The notes: generated from the letters alone by a model not told the origin. Shown: positions 49,208 through 61,701, counted from the stretch's first letter. The stretch: 64,000 bases of DNA from Albifimbria verrucaria (GCA_020081605.1 JAHREC010000062.1:2232001-2296000), one strand, 5' to 3'. Numbers and translations are program-made.

Positions 49208-49905
49208 TCAGCTGGGCTTTGCTACCTTTCTGGGCTCTTTCAGGCCCGTCTCTGGGTCCGTGTACTCCTTCCAGCTGACCGGCACCATGTCGTTGCCGGC
49301 TTCGCTCGTCGCCATAATTACACCAAGCTCGTTGGACGCAGTGGATAGGTAGTAGTTGGCCTGATCACCGAGGGAAATCTGTCACAGCTGTTAGTAATTG
49401 GTGGCCGGTGCCTTGATGGCCGGTGCCTTGATGGCTGGGAATGTCTCACAACTTGCGCCCGGACAATGTCACCAGGCTTAAAAGACTCGTGAATCTTGAC
49501 CTTGTCCTTTTCCGTAGCCCTCACGTCTTGCACGCGGATAACGCCCTGCCATTCCGTTTGCAGCACCGTCTCGCCGACCTGCTGAATGACAACAATGGCC
49601 TGCTTCGGCATGAGCCGCACCACTCGTGCAAGCACGACATTGTTCACGTCCGGTAAGATCTCGCGTTTGCGACCATGCCTCGTGACGGAGATTGTGGCCA
49701 GCTCGTCGGCGGTGGGTGCTGTGATCTTGTTTAAACGCTTCGCAGGACCGGGCGCTTTGGCGGGTTGCGTGACCGATACGCGGCCCATGAGGGAGGAGAC
49801 GACATTGCCTTCGAAGACGTGAGTGCCCGAACCCGGCGCATACTTGGAGACGGGGCCGAGGACGCGGCCGGGCAGGGCGGTGGATGGTATATCGTCCACA
49901 GCCAT
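49208..49905 (-). CDS. CSL4: Exosome complex cap subunit Csl4
   Basis: One of the three S1/KH cap proteins of the RNA exosome, which degrades and trims RNA in nucleus and cytoplasm. Exons 49450-49905 and 49208-49378, intact frame, about 208 residues. The N-terminal domain reads [20 protein letters not shown], then [12 protein letters not shown]. The S1 domain follows: [40 protein letters not shown] and [12 protein letters not shown]. The second exon supplies [20 protein letters not shown] and a short zinc-ribbon-like remnant ending in VAKPS. The intron carries a perfect 15-bp tandem duplication. Start chosen at 49905 ([13 protein letters not shown]), which agrees with the family N-terminus. 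Confidence 0.92.
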
Positions 49906-51830
49906 GTCGTGACCTTGTGGCAGGGGTTCCGGTATTTGTGTCCGGAGTCAAACGGCTGGAGTAGCAACGGGACCGAATGTGTACTGATAGAATTTACGGG
50001 GCCGAGCAGTCGAGAAGTGCTTGATGACGGCAGCTGTGCATCGGGAAGCTCTGCATCACCAAGAGCTTGACAAAAATCTTAGGATAGCTCGATCGAGTAA
50101 GGCCAAACAGGCACGTGATGGCGGGGACTTGTGCCAAAATAAGTACAGTCGGTGCAGCGCTTGTGTTCCGGCAAATCGGGCCCGAGCTTCGGCTCGGCTC
50201 CGAAGACGATGCAAACTCTCAAGTGTCAACCTTCATCTAATGTCCGTAACCGGGGTCACCCCGGGGACGGAACGTTTTCAAACTCTCAAAATTATCCGAG
50301 CATGCCAAGAATGGGCAGCGAAGGAGATGATCCGTATGGACAAGCAAGAGGCTAGGTCAGAGTAGCGCGTGCTTGCACAGAGCCTCACGCGAGCGAGCGA
50401 GCGATTGCGGATGCGATACCCGAAATACGCGTTTAGATTTTAGGCCACGGCTACGATTACGTGCTTCGCAGCCACGTTTTCCTGAGGATGAGGCTGTGCC
50501 GTCTCGAGCTTTATGACCCAAGGCAGGAATGGTCAGGTGGTTTGGGATCTGCATGGATGAATCACCACCTTCGCAGCGATTGGCGTGATGGCTCGATCTA
50601 TCACAACGGGCCTGAATTCTAAATGACCAAGCAGCCAGGCTACCGGTGAGATGGACGAGGGCGCCCATACAAGTCCGAGCCGAGGGTGAGACGCAAGGTT
50701 TCGATATCATGGCTTAATACGAGTGCTGCTTTGTAATTGCCTTCGTCTCGCTACCAATGGTTCGAAATGGGGTTCGGGTCATCGCTAGGCCTGAAGTCCG
50801 CAAACGTCATGATTCGGTGCCTCGCCAAACCCAAGCCAACAAGGGTGGGAAAGACAGCAGATGCGGAACGGACTTGTTGCAGATTCCGATTTGCCCGCGG
50901 CGTATCAACCCATCCATCCCTTCCACCCATCCATCAATCAGGTCAAGGATTTTGCTGACCCGGACTTAAGACTAGCGCGATCTCTCTTCCCCGGTTACGT
51001 CCAGACCCAACCAGAGTCATCCCAGGCAGGGGCGGCATCTGCCTGGATCTATTAGTCATTTACTTAGGAACCCGTTGGGAACCGACCCCCAGTCCAAACT
51101 AGCAATGGAGAAGCCTTGCCGTGTCATCCGTTCTAAGATTTGCCGTTCTGAAGGAGAGAGAATTGTGGCCCCGGGTCGACCAACCGGTGTAACAGTGCAT
51201 AATAGAAAGGACGGGCTGATAGATTCTGCCTTCTGGCCACCGACCTTCTTTCACGGTGGAAAGTGCTGGTCCTGACCCGTGAGGCTATTGCAAAGTCCTA
51301 CCTATACGAACCGAAATGCAGTCGTCATTCCGTGGATGAAATTGAACATTGGAGACGGACCCGTAGGCTTGCTGCACCACGCAACACCACCCCTGTCATT
51401 GCAGGCACTTTTTTCGTCTCTATATCTTTTACTTCTGCATCAGCCAACCATCGCACTGGGTCGTTTTGAGGCCGATGCCGATGCTAGGCTGCTTCCACGC
51501 CGCCATTGCCCACACTTATTAGCAACGTCTGCTGCTCGGACCATCTCCCTCGCATCCTTTGCTTGACTTCACCTCTGTCTGCCTTTCTTCGTTTTTCAGG
51601 GTCCTTTTCTTTAGATTTTATACCCTCACTCGTCTCCAAGATTGTCCTGGCCGTTGGTGTTCCTTCCCTAGATTTGCGCTGAGCAACCACTCTTTCTGTG
51701 CCGCTGCCTCGGCTTATCGGTGTCATATATACGGCACACGAAAAGCAGTGGCCAGACATCACCAGCCTTTTAAAGGCACTGTGCTTGGCCAAGCGCTGGT
51801 GCTCTGCTTGGCTGACACGTCCGTTTCGCC
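49906..51830. promoter_or_regulatory. 1.9-kb divergent region between CSL4 and the ABC transporter gene
   Basis: Both flanking genes start outward, so this region holds both promoters. The 400 bases before the transporter start are CT-rich, as in a fungal leader. No gene or RNA recognised. Confidence 0.45.
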
Positions 51831-54800
51831 ATGGCCGAACCAGGAGGAGAGAAGGAATTGAAGGCGCCTGATGCTCTCGCCGCCGCCGTGCAGCCCTTGA
51901 GCGATGAACCCCACGAGGACTCGGGTAGCAGCCTTGCGGCGCCGATGAATGAAAAGGACTCGGAGAGGATTGAGAAGGCTGGAAGCTCCGATGACGATGA
52001 AATTCAAAATGAGCCCATACGCCCACAGCTGGCCGCGACCAAGAGCTACGCAACCGATACCAGCGTCGCCACTGGCCTCACGACACCTCCAGCACATAAT
52101 GCGAACAAACCTTGGTACAAGAACCTCAACCCTTTGCGATGGGGAGCTGTTCCACCCATCCCCAAGGAGCGTATAGTGTCACGCGAGTACAAGGCTGGTT
52201 TCTTTAGCAGGATGACCTTCCAATGGATGGGCCCTTTGATGGCGGTAAGCTTAATTCCAGATACCTAAAATCTTACCCGTGCACCATGTGACTCGCTTAA
52301 TACTAACCTGGTCTTCTTTAGACGGGATATAAGCGCCCTTTGGATCAGATGGACATCTGGTCCGTTAATCCAGACAGAGCCTGCGAGCCCATGACGGAAA
52401 GAGTCAAGGTTGCCTTCAAGGAGCGCGTCCAGAAAGGAGGCAAATACCCGCTGCTCTGGGCGATCCACGATGCCTTCTTGTGGGAGTTCTGGGTCGGCGG
52501 CTTATTCGCCCTTACGACAACCATTCTGCAGGTCATGGCTCCTTTCACTTTGCGATTCCTGATCCAGTTCGCCACCGATGCATGGGTTGCCAACCACAGC
52601 GATGCGACACCGCCTCCTATCGGCCACGGTGTTGGTCTCGCAGTCGGCATTACCCTCATGATGGTTCTGCAGAGTATGGCAACGAGCCACTTCATTTACA
52701 GAGGCATGATCCTTGGTGGCGAGTGCCGAGCCGTCCTTATTGCTCTCATTTACGAAAAGTCTATGGTCATTTCAGGACGTGCAAAGGCTGGCGGTGTGAA
52801 GGAACAATCAGCTGCAGAAGGCCAGGAAAAAGATGATGGCAACAAGGACAGGAAAGGAAAGAAGCCAGAGGATCCCAAAGATGGGCTAGGATGGGGTAAT
52901 GGACGAATCGTCAACCTGATGAGTGTTGATACATACCGTGTCGACCAGGCCTCGGCCCTATTCCATATGATTTGGACATCGCCTATTTCATGCCTTATCA
53001 CACTCGTCGTCCTCGTCATCAACCTGACATACAGTGCCCTTGCCGGCTTTGCATTGCTCGTCATTGGAGTCCCCTGGCTGACAATTGCTATCAAGAGTCT
53101 GCTGCGTCGACGAAAGGATATCAACAAGATTACTGACCAGCGAGTCTCACTAACTCAGGAGATTCTGCAGTCTGTCCGCTTCGTCAAGTATTTTGGCTGG
53201 GAAAAAGCTTTCATGGAGCGTCTAGCCGGTCTCCGATCCAAGGAGATCAGGTCTATTCAGGTCCTGCTGGCTATCCGAAACGGCATCAACGCCATCAGTT
53301 TGTCGCTGCCCATTTTCGCCTCAATGCTTTCCTTCATCACGTACTCGCTTTCAAACCATAGCATGCAACCAGCTCAGATTTTCTCCTCGCTGGCATTGTT
53401 CAACGGTCTTAGAATCCCTCTGAATTTACTTCCCTTGTCCTTGGACAGGTCACCGATGCCTGGTCTTCATTGAAGCGTATTGAGCAGTTCTTGCTCGAAG
53501 AGGAGCAGGAAGAGGATGTTATTTGGACGCCCGAAGGAAAGAATGCCATCGAGATTCATGATGGCTCTTTTACTTGGGAGAGGACCCCACCCAGGATCCT
53601 GGACAAGGCACCATTACGGGTGCAGATAAGGGTAAAAATGGTCCCAAGGCCGGTCCAAAGCAAGAGCCCAAGACAGCGTCTGCCACGAACTCGTCAGGGA
53701 GGAAACCGACAGCACGACAGTCGAGGAACGTGAGCCTTTCAAACTGCACGACCTCAACCTTGAGGCAGGACGAAATGAGCTCATTGCAGTCATTGGCACC
53801 GTTGGTAGTGGTAAAAGTTCCTTGTTGGCAGCTCTTGCCGGAGACATGCGAAAGACCAACGGAGAAGTTGTCTTTGGTGCATCAAGAGCCTTTTGCCCCA
53901 ATATGCCTGGATTCAGAACACAACCCTGCGCAACAACATCACTTTTGGCAAAGATTATGATAAGTCGTGGTACAAGGAAGTTATTAGAGCGTAAGTTACA
54001 CCTCACGAGACAAAGACAGTATGCTAACGATTGTTACTTAGTTGTGCGCTTCAAGCCGACTTGGACATGTTGCCAAACGGTGACCTGACGGAGATTGGCG
54101 AACGAGGAATTACCATTTCTGGTGGACAGAAGCAGCGTCTCAACATTGCTCGTGCTATTTACTTCGATGCCGATATTGTGCTAATGGACGATCCCCTCAG
54201 CGCCGTTGACGCCCACGTCGGACGCCACATCTTCGACAACGCCATTATGGGTCTCCTCAAGGACAAGTGCCGTATTCTTGCTACTCATCAGCTCTGGGTT
54301 CTCAGCCGCTGCGACCGCATTGTCTGGATGGAGGGCGGCAAGATCCAGGCTATCGATACCTTCGACAACCTCATGCGGGATAACAAGGGCTTCCAGGAGC
54401 TGATGGAAACCACAGCCGTCGAGGAGAAGGACGACTCGGAGAAGCAGGTCGTGACGACAACCGAGCAGAGCAAGGAGCAACAGAAGAAGAACAAGAAGGG
54501 TGCCGCCCTGATGCAGCAGGAAGAGCGTTCTGTATCGAGCGTCCCATGGTCAGTCTACGGTGCCTACATCCGCGCCTCGGGCTCCATTCTCAACTTCCCG
54601 ATCGTTATCTTGCTGCTCCTTTTGTCGCAAGGTGCCAATATCATGACCAGTCTGTGGCTGTCCTACTGGACCTCTGACAAGTACGGATTGTCTACTGGAG
54701 TGTACATCGGCATTTACGCTGCTTTGGGTGCCTTACAGGCCATCCTCATGTTCGCCTTCTCTCTTCTTCTGTCTATTTACGGCACAAACTCTAGCAAGGT

Positions 54801-56336
54801 CATGCTTCGCGACGCTGTTACTCGCGTTCTGAGAGCACCAATGTCCTTCTTCGACACAACACCCCTGGGCCGTATCACTAACCGTTTCTCACGAGATGTC
54901 GATGTCATGGACAACAACTTGACGGATGCTATAAGAATGTACTTCTTCACCCTCGCCATGATTACGTCCGTGTTTGCGCTGGTCATTGCGTTCTTCCACT
55001 ACTTTGCCGTTGCGCTTGGCCCACTTTACGTGTTGTTCATTTTGGCTGCCGGGTACTACAGAGCATCGGCCCGAGAGGTGAAGCGATACGAGTCCGTCCT
55101 TCGATCACACGTCTTTGCCAGGTTCAACGAGGGCCTTACAGGTGTAGCATCGATTCGTGCCTATGGCCTCAGGGACCGCTTCATCAATGATTTGCGCAAA
55201 TCCATTGACGAGATGAATGCTGCCTACTACCTTACCTTCTCAAACCAGCGATGGCTCTCAATCCGTCTAGACATGATCGGAAACTGCCTTGTCTTTGTGG
55301 TTGGTATCCTCGTGGTCACATCCCGGTTCAGTGTCAACCCTTCGATTGGTGGACTTGTCCTCAGTTATATCCTGGCCATTGTTCAAATGTTCCAGTTCGC
55401 TGTCCGCCAGCTCGCAGAAGTCGAGAACGGCATGAACGCCGTCGAGCGTCTTCTTCATTACGGAACCAAGCTTGAAGAGGAGGCCCCTCTGCAAACTGTT
55501 GAGGTTCGCAAGAGCTGGCCGGAGAAGGGCGAGATCATCTTTGACAATGTCGAGATGCGCTACCGACCAGAGCTCCCTCTCGTTCTGCGAGGGCTGACCA
55601 TGCACGTCAGAGGAGGTGAGCGTATCGGTATCGTTGGCCGAACTGGTGCTGGTAAGAGTTCCATCATGAGCACCCTGTTCCGACTGGTCGAGATTTCTGG
55701 AGGTTCAATAACAATCGATGGATTGAACATCTCCACCATCGGTCTTTACGATCTGCGCTCCCGCTTGGCTATCATCCCCAGGACCCAACTCTCTTCCGCG
55801 GCACAGTCCGCAGCAACCTTGATCCCTTCAACGAACACACCGACCTAGAGCTGTGGTCTGCGCTCCGCCAGGCCGATCTTGTCTCTGCCGATGCCAAAAT
55901 GGAGGACCGTGGCGCTGACGCCTCTCGTATCCATCTTGACAGCATTGTTGAGGAAGATGGTCTTAACTTCTCTCTCGGTCAACGACAGCTTATGGCTCTT
56001 GCGCGTGCTCTCGTGCGTGGCTCACAAATCATTGTGTGCGACGAGGCCACCTCGTCAGTCGATATGGAGACGGACGACAAGATCCAGAACACAATCGCAA
56101 CAGCCTTCCGCGGCAAGACACTACTGTGCATTGCCCATCGTCTGCGTACCATCGTAGGCTACGACCGCATCTGTGTCATGGACGCTGGCGGCATCGCCGA
56201 GCTCGATTCGCCCCTTGAGCTGTGGAAGAAGGGCGGCATCTTCAGGGGCATGTGCGACCGCAGTGGCATTCGCCTCGAGGATATCAACGGCGCCGCTGCG
56301 GAGATGCGCGGACTCGACGAAGGATCAAGCCAGTAG
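51831..56336 (+). CDS. ABCC-family full ABC transporter, Yor1-like (frame broken by short indels)
   Basis: A multidrug or organic-anion exporter of about 1,460 residues, likely in the plasma membrane. Three exons: 51831-52246, 52322-53990 and 54042-56336. Layout: a 110-residue hydrophilic N-terminus, TMD1 (AGFFSRMTFQWMGPLM onward), NBD1, TMD2, NBD2, without the extra TMD0 of Ycf1, which points to the Yor1 type. NBD1: Walker A GTVGSGKS, signature ISGGQKQRLNIARA, Walker B IVLMDDPLSAVDAHVG. NBD2: Walker A GRTGAGKSS, variant signature FSLGQRQLMALARALV, Walker B IIVCDEATSSVD, then IAHRLRTI. A Lys/Glu-rich insertion sits inside TMD1 (KEQSAAEGQEKDDGNKDRK) and a Gly/Lys-rich one lies before NBD1. Breaks, each fixed by one base: 53432-53434, 53585-53588, 53697-53699, 53896-53899 and 55776-55779. 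The substrate cannot be told from sequence. Confidence 0.93.
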
Positions 56337-57042
56337 TGATGGTGCATTTTGGTTTACAGGCGAGCATTTGGAAAATATCGTGCATTTAATAGGTTTCTTT
56401 GCATTTATTGGGCTTCCAAGACATCTCTGTACATAAATTGAACTGGGTCTTGTCTTGACAAGGATCAAGCAGCGGAATTATACCCAGGTTTTGATATTTC
56501 AGCATCAGTACGCGGCATAGCTGATGGAAAAGCATGATATAGATTAGGCCATCAGAAATACGATATTGATAGACTTGATCCGGCACCCACGAGTTCCTCA
56601 AATCAGGATGTTTAGCAGTTTGTGAATGTTAACGACTTCTTCGTATTGCAAGTAAACTAAGGTATACACGAAAAAGCTCAAACCAAAGGCTGAACAGACC
56701 ATGGACGAAGCGTTTCTCGCCTCGTTGGCGTAATGAACGAAAGAATCGAACCTCCCACCTCACCTATCCGCAACCCCAACCTTAGCTCCATTTATACCAA
56801 AATATGCATCTTGATAGGACAGTTGCCATGGATCCAATGCTCTTGACTGCTATTAATAGAGGATATACTCTGAAACTGTCCATTTCCAAGTATTTTGCTG
56901 TAGTGACCAACCAAAACGCCTAATATTGAATGACCCAACCCCATTGAAGTACCGACTGTATATCGCTTGACGTGCAGCATTTCGCGTTGTGTCTTTTCAT
57001 CTCCTAATTACGCCCTGTAACCCGGGCTACCCGTTCTGCCCG
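56337..57042. other. Convergent intergenic region, AT-rich
   Basis: 3' flanks of the ABC transporter and the CSI2-family gene. No gene seen. Confidence 0.5.
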
Positions 57043-58294
57043 TCAAGTTGGCTGAATGCCGTGAGTTGCTGGAACCGGGCATGTGCGGAGGGGGAAGCTA
57101 CTGGGATCGTCGGCCAACAGGTCTTCAAGGTAAGCGCTTGGTGCACGCTGGTTTCCAGGTGGAGTGTTCAGGTTCAATGAGCTGGCGCTCATATCCCTCC
57201 TGGCTGCAGGGAATGAAGGAGACTCGGGAGGCGAAGGGTTCAAGGTGTTGCGAGAGGCGTTGCCATAATGTCCCCTCGAGTCTGGCCGCAGGTTCGTCAA
57301 GCTTATTGAGTGACCGTGGTTGGGACCAGGAGAGCCAGAGCCAGCCGCGTAGAAGCCAGAAGGCAGGAAAGCGGACGCACGGTTACCACCGTTTGCGTTG
57401 GTAGAAGCTGCTGTGGGCGAGAAGAAGAGGTTCGACTGGCTAGGGTTGGAAGAGGGAATGGGGCCGCGGGTGGTTCGGCGAACGGCACGTCCGGTACCAG
57501 CACCAGCGGCCGCAGACAATGACATGGTAGATCCTTGGTCGGTGTACTTGTAGAAGGGAGCCGGGGGCAGGGAACGAAGCCTTGCTGTTAGCGCTGTGCT
57601 GTTCCATGGTAGCTCGCTGAACTGATCGGTGAAGCATGCAGCTGACAATGAATCGCCAGAGCAGAATGGCCACGCCAAAGCGCCTAGGATGGCACCAACG
57701 GCGATGAAAACAGTGCCATCGGGCAGAGTCGAGTGCTGCATAAACGGAGCATCCTGGGTGTCTGGGACAACGGGGCCGGATATGTTGGGATTCCCTTCTG
57801 CCTTGACAGAGTGACTTGGCCCTTGCTGATGGCAGGGCCGGCTGCCGCTTCGCCTCCTTCAATCTTGGTTGGTTCCGTGGTGATAATAGACGACGAGGAA
57901 GAAACCTGAGTTGGCGCCTCCTCGGTAGTTTTGGCGGGAGCCTCTGTTGTCTTCTTCTCTTCCTCCTTTTTCTCTTCGGTAGTGCTACTCTCTTCAGCTG
58001 GTTTGTTGGTGGCTTCGGGAGGGTTGTTAGTTGTCGTCGCCTCCTCTGTCTTCTTGTCGTCGTTGGTGGTGTTGTCGTTGTTCGAATTGCCATTGTCATT
58101 GCCATTACCACTGTTTCCATTGTTGTTGTTTCCGTTACCGTTGCCACCGTTGCCGGTATTTCCGTTGCCAGTGTTTCCATTGCCGGTGTTTGAATCGTCA
58201 TTGTTCTGCGCCAAGGCAGGGGTCGCAAAATGGTCAATGTCGCCAAGGTCGTGAATAGGACGGAGGCATCGGGGATGGGGTTGGCGGGCCTCAT
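57043..58294 (-). CDS. CSI2-family single-pass membrane protein (chitin-synthesis-related family)
   Basis: Fungal CSI2-type proteins are type I membrane proteins linked to cell-wall chitin deposition; the molecular role is unclear. One exon from MRPANPIPDASVLFTTLA. A signal peptide ends in ALA before QNNDD. A low-complexity Asn/Gly array follows (TGNGNTGNG units), then a Thr/Glu/Lys-rich stalk, the conserved IPTYPAP and QDAPFMQHSTLPDGTVFI segment, and one membrane helix starting at AVGAILGAL. The cytosolic tail has SNLFFSPTA, FLPSGFYAAG and a Ser/Pro-rich end. Frame breaks are inferred near 58225, 57770, 57674 and 57555-57568 (the last needs two bases). The unusual 326-codon frame at 57440-58420 is a shadow through these breaks. 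Confidence 0.8.
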
Positions 58295-59808
58295 GATTGC
58301 GGTAGGGTTTAAGAGAGCTGTCGATCTAGAACTGAAGAAAAGTCGAATAAGAAAATAAATGCGCGCTATGAGTCCGCTCAAGTTTGAGATGCGTTGATTG
58401 CCGAGTGAGTGGCTTAGCACAAGACGCGACGCAGCCCAAGGATTAGGCGAGGAATACGGAGAGAGCGAAGGAAAAGAATATCGGAGCGAAGAACGAGAGA
58501 AGCGATGCGTTAAGCAGTGACCGGACGAGTGAGTGTAGTCGGCAGCGAATGGAATAAAAACTACTGGCCCGGTGAAGGCATGGCGGTCGGGAGGCCTGGG
58601 CTGGGTGAGTGCGAGGAGGGATGGATGAGTGATGGATCAAATCAGGGTCACGAGCAGGCAAGCCTCCTCTTCAATCTTCAAAGTAGGGTGAGAGAAAAGG
58701 GAGGAGATTGCTCAAAGCGGACTAGCCAATCCCATCGGGGGCTAGCAGTGCTGAATCTCGTAAAGTGCGAGGGACGAACCCGCTGAAACTCCTCCCAGGG
58801 CGCTAAAACGGCGCATGCATTTCAGCGGCTGACCCGCTAAGCTACAGGTACCAAACTCAAGCGTTGTGCCTGTGGAGCGAGCTGCTGCTCATCATTAAAA
58901 TACAATTCTTTCATGCTTTTGCCTTTGCCTTCCCTTATTTTGCTTTGCCATTTCTTACATGAACTTATGCAATGCACCTTTGACAGCGAACCACCGTTGG
59001 CCAAGCGACTGCGCCATGCTGTGTCTGCAACGGCTTGTGCTACGGTCAATTCAGCGTTATTACGTCAAGGCCCCTACAATATGGCTCAGCGCTCTGCCTC
59101 GAAATAGAACAAGCCCGAGTCAATCGAGATTGGACAGTGGACAGTGAGGAGTCGGTGATTTGGATGTGGCCCAAGCAGGTACCCTGGTTCATCACACGGC
59201 AGCCTTAGCATCGCCCTTAAGACGATCCTCGTATTGCAGCTCGCCCCAGTCATGGATTAGAAGACGATATCATGGGAATTGATGAAACACTGTCTTACTT
59301 CGTGAAGAGTTGAGAAAGTGGCGTTGATAATGCCATCCAGCATTATTTGAGCTCTCTTGTTCATTTCGAGGCTCAACAACGCATACCCAACAACTGCACC
59401 CGCACACTCAATCTCCTGTGTTTGGGCGGATTCATCACCAACCTTAGAAAGAACTTGGGATTAACCTCAATTGTTACAAGTTATGGCTTTGGGAGTGCGT
59501 GCCCTCCCAAATGTGCCAATTACTGCGAAATCACAACCACAACACTGGTGTCTTTGGCAGTGGCTTCGTGCAGCTACCAGGTACATCAGGTACAGGTACC
59601 CGCGAGAGCTATTGGGCACGTGACCCAACGGCCAGCAGGCTAGCCCATCCGAGGCGCCTTCGTCATCCTCAGCCTCCAGCATGTTTCGCCTAGTCCGGCG
59701 TCCTATCAACCCTCAACCTCTCCGCAACCAACCGCTCCGTCGCAACCTACAAACCGCATCACCCCGTTCGCTTTCGCTCTTGCTTTCGCAGTCGAACCCG
59801 ACAAAATC
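58295..59808. other. Divergent intergenic region with a tRNA-like inverted structure
   Basis: Separates CSI2 (minus) and the Vps68-like gene (plus). At 58775-58855 the minus strand carries an A-box-like TAGCTTAGCGG, a B-box-like GGTTCGTCCC, and between them a 9-bp inverted repeat (CCGCTGAAA with TTTCAGCGG). The acceptor stem does not pair, so it is not called a tRNA. Confidence 0.4.
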
Positions 59809-60488
59809 ATGGAGGAGGAGCGTCTCTGGAAGTTCAGGCGGCCCGAATGGCTTAACAGCGTCTGGGTTCGCAATGCCGGCGTCTACGGCGCCGGAGCCTT
59901 GGTTAGTACTAATGCTGATGTCTTGCGCACGTCGAGCATGTGCTAGCCAGCCATGCGCCTACGCTCGCACTCCTTGCCAGAGTCGAATGCTAACCCGTTG
60001 TTCTTATTTAGTTCTCCCTCGCCTTCTACGTCATGCTCGACGCCGCCGTGTGGTCCAAGTCGGCCAAGAACGGCTCTACCGTCCACGTCAAGTTTGTCGA
60101 CTGGCTGCCGCTCATATTCTCCAGCTTGGGCATGCTCATCATCAACTCGGTCGAGAAGCAGCGGTTGAGCGCCGACTCGTTCAGCTACAGTGGCTCCGGG
60201 GTCGCGTGGAAGGCACGTGTGGTGCTTTTCCTGGGCTTTGCCGCCCTGGCTGGTGGTATGGCCGGAGGTGTGACGGTTTTCGTGCTCAAGTATATCGTGC
60301 CGGAAGTCGGTATGCCAGCTCTGGGAATGGGCATTGAGAACGTTGTGAGCAATGCGCTGGTTGGTTTGAGGTATGTTCATGGCTACACTCCGTGGTATTG
60401 CCTGCTCTTGCTAACATGTCAAAGTTCCGTCGTTCTTTGGGTTAGCCAGAACTTGGAAGACGAGTACTCGTACAACCTCACCCTTTAA
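59809..60488 (+). CDS. VPS68: Vps68 / TMEM50-family (UPF0220) membrane protein
   Basis: Vps68 is an endosomal and vacuolar tetraspan protein that acts with Vps55 and ESCRT in late endosome traffic. Three exons (59809-59901, 60012-60370, 60425-60488) with an intact frame of 171 residues, close to the yeast length. It starts MEEERLWKFRRPEWLNSVWV, then helix 1 (AGALFSLAFYVMLDAAVWS), helix 2 (VDWLPLIFSSLGMLIINSVE), helix 3 (ARVVLFLGFAALAGGMAGGV) and helix 4 (LVGLSSVVLWVSQNLEDE). These steps match the UPF0220 pattern. The ATG at 59809 is preferred over an upstream ATG at 59681 in another frame. A long candidate leader lies upstream. Confidence 0.9.
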
Positions 60489-61059
60489 GATTGCCGTTGG
60501 TGTTGCTACATGGCCTACCGTCCACGTAGGTGTATGCATGTGAGGAGCATTGGAGATTGTAAGCGATAAGATGGGGGTGTTTACGATGTATACGAGTGGG
60601 CGCGGTGCTAAGGTACTGCGTTTAACACCTATTTTAAATCCCAATACCTCTTTTTGTGACTATTACGGTCTGTTGTAAGATGTAGAAAGCAGGGACTGGC
60701 ACGCACGCTCAAGCCTGTCCATAGTTAGGTAGGGTTGTCGGGCTTCGACAGCTGCTCAATGAAGATGATTGTACACTACACACGCCAAAATTCGAAAACT
60801 GGAGTTTAGAAATTGAAGCGTTGAGCCATGGCAGATGGGAGTCTGGTATCTACCCTCCAATTAGTCAGGAAGGTTGAATACCTAGGATGGATAACTTAGG
60901 TACTTTAGTGGCTCCTCCAAACGCCGCCTATTATTGGTAACCCCTCCAACCTCGCCTGGACCATAAACAGTCCCAACACAACTTATACATACCACGCGCT
61001 TCACCTTATAGCTTCGTTACCATTCAGCACTCATAACCCAGTGCATGCAATTTTAGGAT
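60489..61059. other. Short intergenic region
   Basis: Between Vps68 and the next plus-strand gene. Nothing recognised. Confidence 0.5.
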
Positions 61060-61627
61060 ATGGCAGACCGCACAAGAGCTCCTGTCAACGGCGGTGTCCC
61101 GCGCAATAGAGAAGCAGCCGGTCCCGGTGTCCGCCGCAATCTGTTCCAAAGCCAACTGACAAGGCGACCAACCGCCAGTTCCTCCAACTCCAACGAGACG
61201 CTGCGCCTCGATGTCGACGGGATGTCTGAGTCGTCTGAGATTGTGGTCCGTGATCAACACGGAGAGATCGAGCTGGGCGACCCACCCACCCCGATCTTGG
61301 AAGATCCAGACGAGGTTCCCATAGATGAGCGTCAGGAGAACGAGAGTACGTTTGCAACATTCTGTCTCTTTAAGGAGTGGCTAACATGGGCGCAGAGGAG
61401 AGACAACGACTAGCAGAAGCAGTAAGGCACCACCAAATCAACCACACTGCAGTTCCAGACCAACCGGAGGGTGAGTTTACTTGTTAACGCTTTCTAACAT
61501 TTGGCTTCACATAACTAATTCTCATAAAGAGCTCCTCGAGGCGGTCAAGGCAAGCTTGAGAGCCAAGGTGGCCGCACTCGCCGACGACAACTGGATGTAC
61601 GAGCCTGAGGAGCAGACTCGCGGTTGA
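61060..61627 (+). CDS. Small spliced protein of unknown function
   Basis: Three exons: 61060-61345, 61396-61470 and 61530-61627, with phase-compatible GT-AG introns and CTAAC/CTAAT branch sites. The product is about 152 residues. It is polar, starts MADRTRAPVNGGVPRNREAA, contains an acidic stretch (LGDPPTPILEDPDEVP) and ends in a helix (LLEAVKASLRAKVAALADDN) followed by WMYEPEEQTRG. No signal peptide or membrane segment. The Trp-containing end with acidic flanks looks like a conserved docking motif. I do not recognise the family. Its stop is 74 bp from the stop of GET4 on the other strand. Confidence 0.75.
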
Positions 61628-61701
61628 AGTCTGGTTTCAACGTCTATAATACATGCTACCAGCACCCGTGCTAAGTCACATTTCTATCGTTCAGCCAAGT
61701 A

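Noticed and set aside
56690..56770. tRNA on the minus strand (GGTTCGATTC box)
   Set aside because: A B-box-like string exists, but there is no A box at the right distance and no acceptor pairing.
57440..58420. 326-codon Arg-rich frame on the minus strand
   Set aside because: Its Arg/Thr-rich middle is an out-of-frame reading of the Asn/Gly and Thr/Glu regions of the CSI2 protein, joined by indels.
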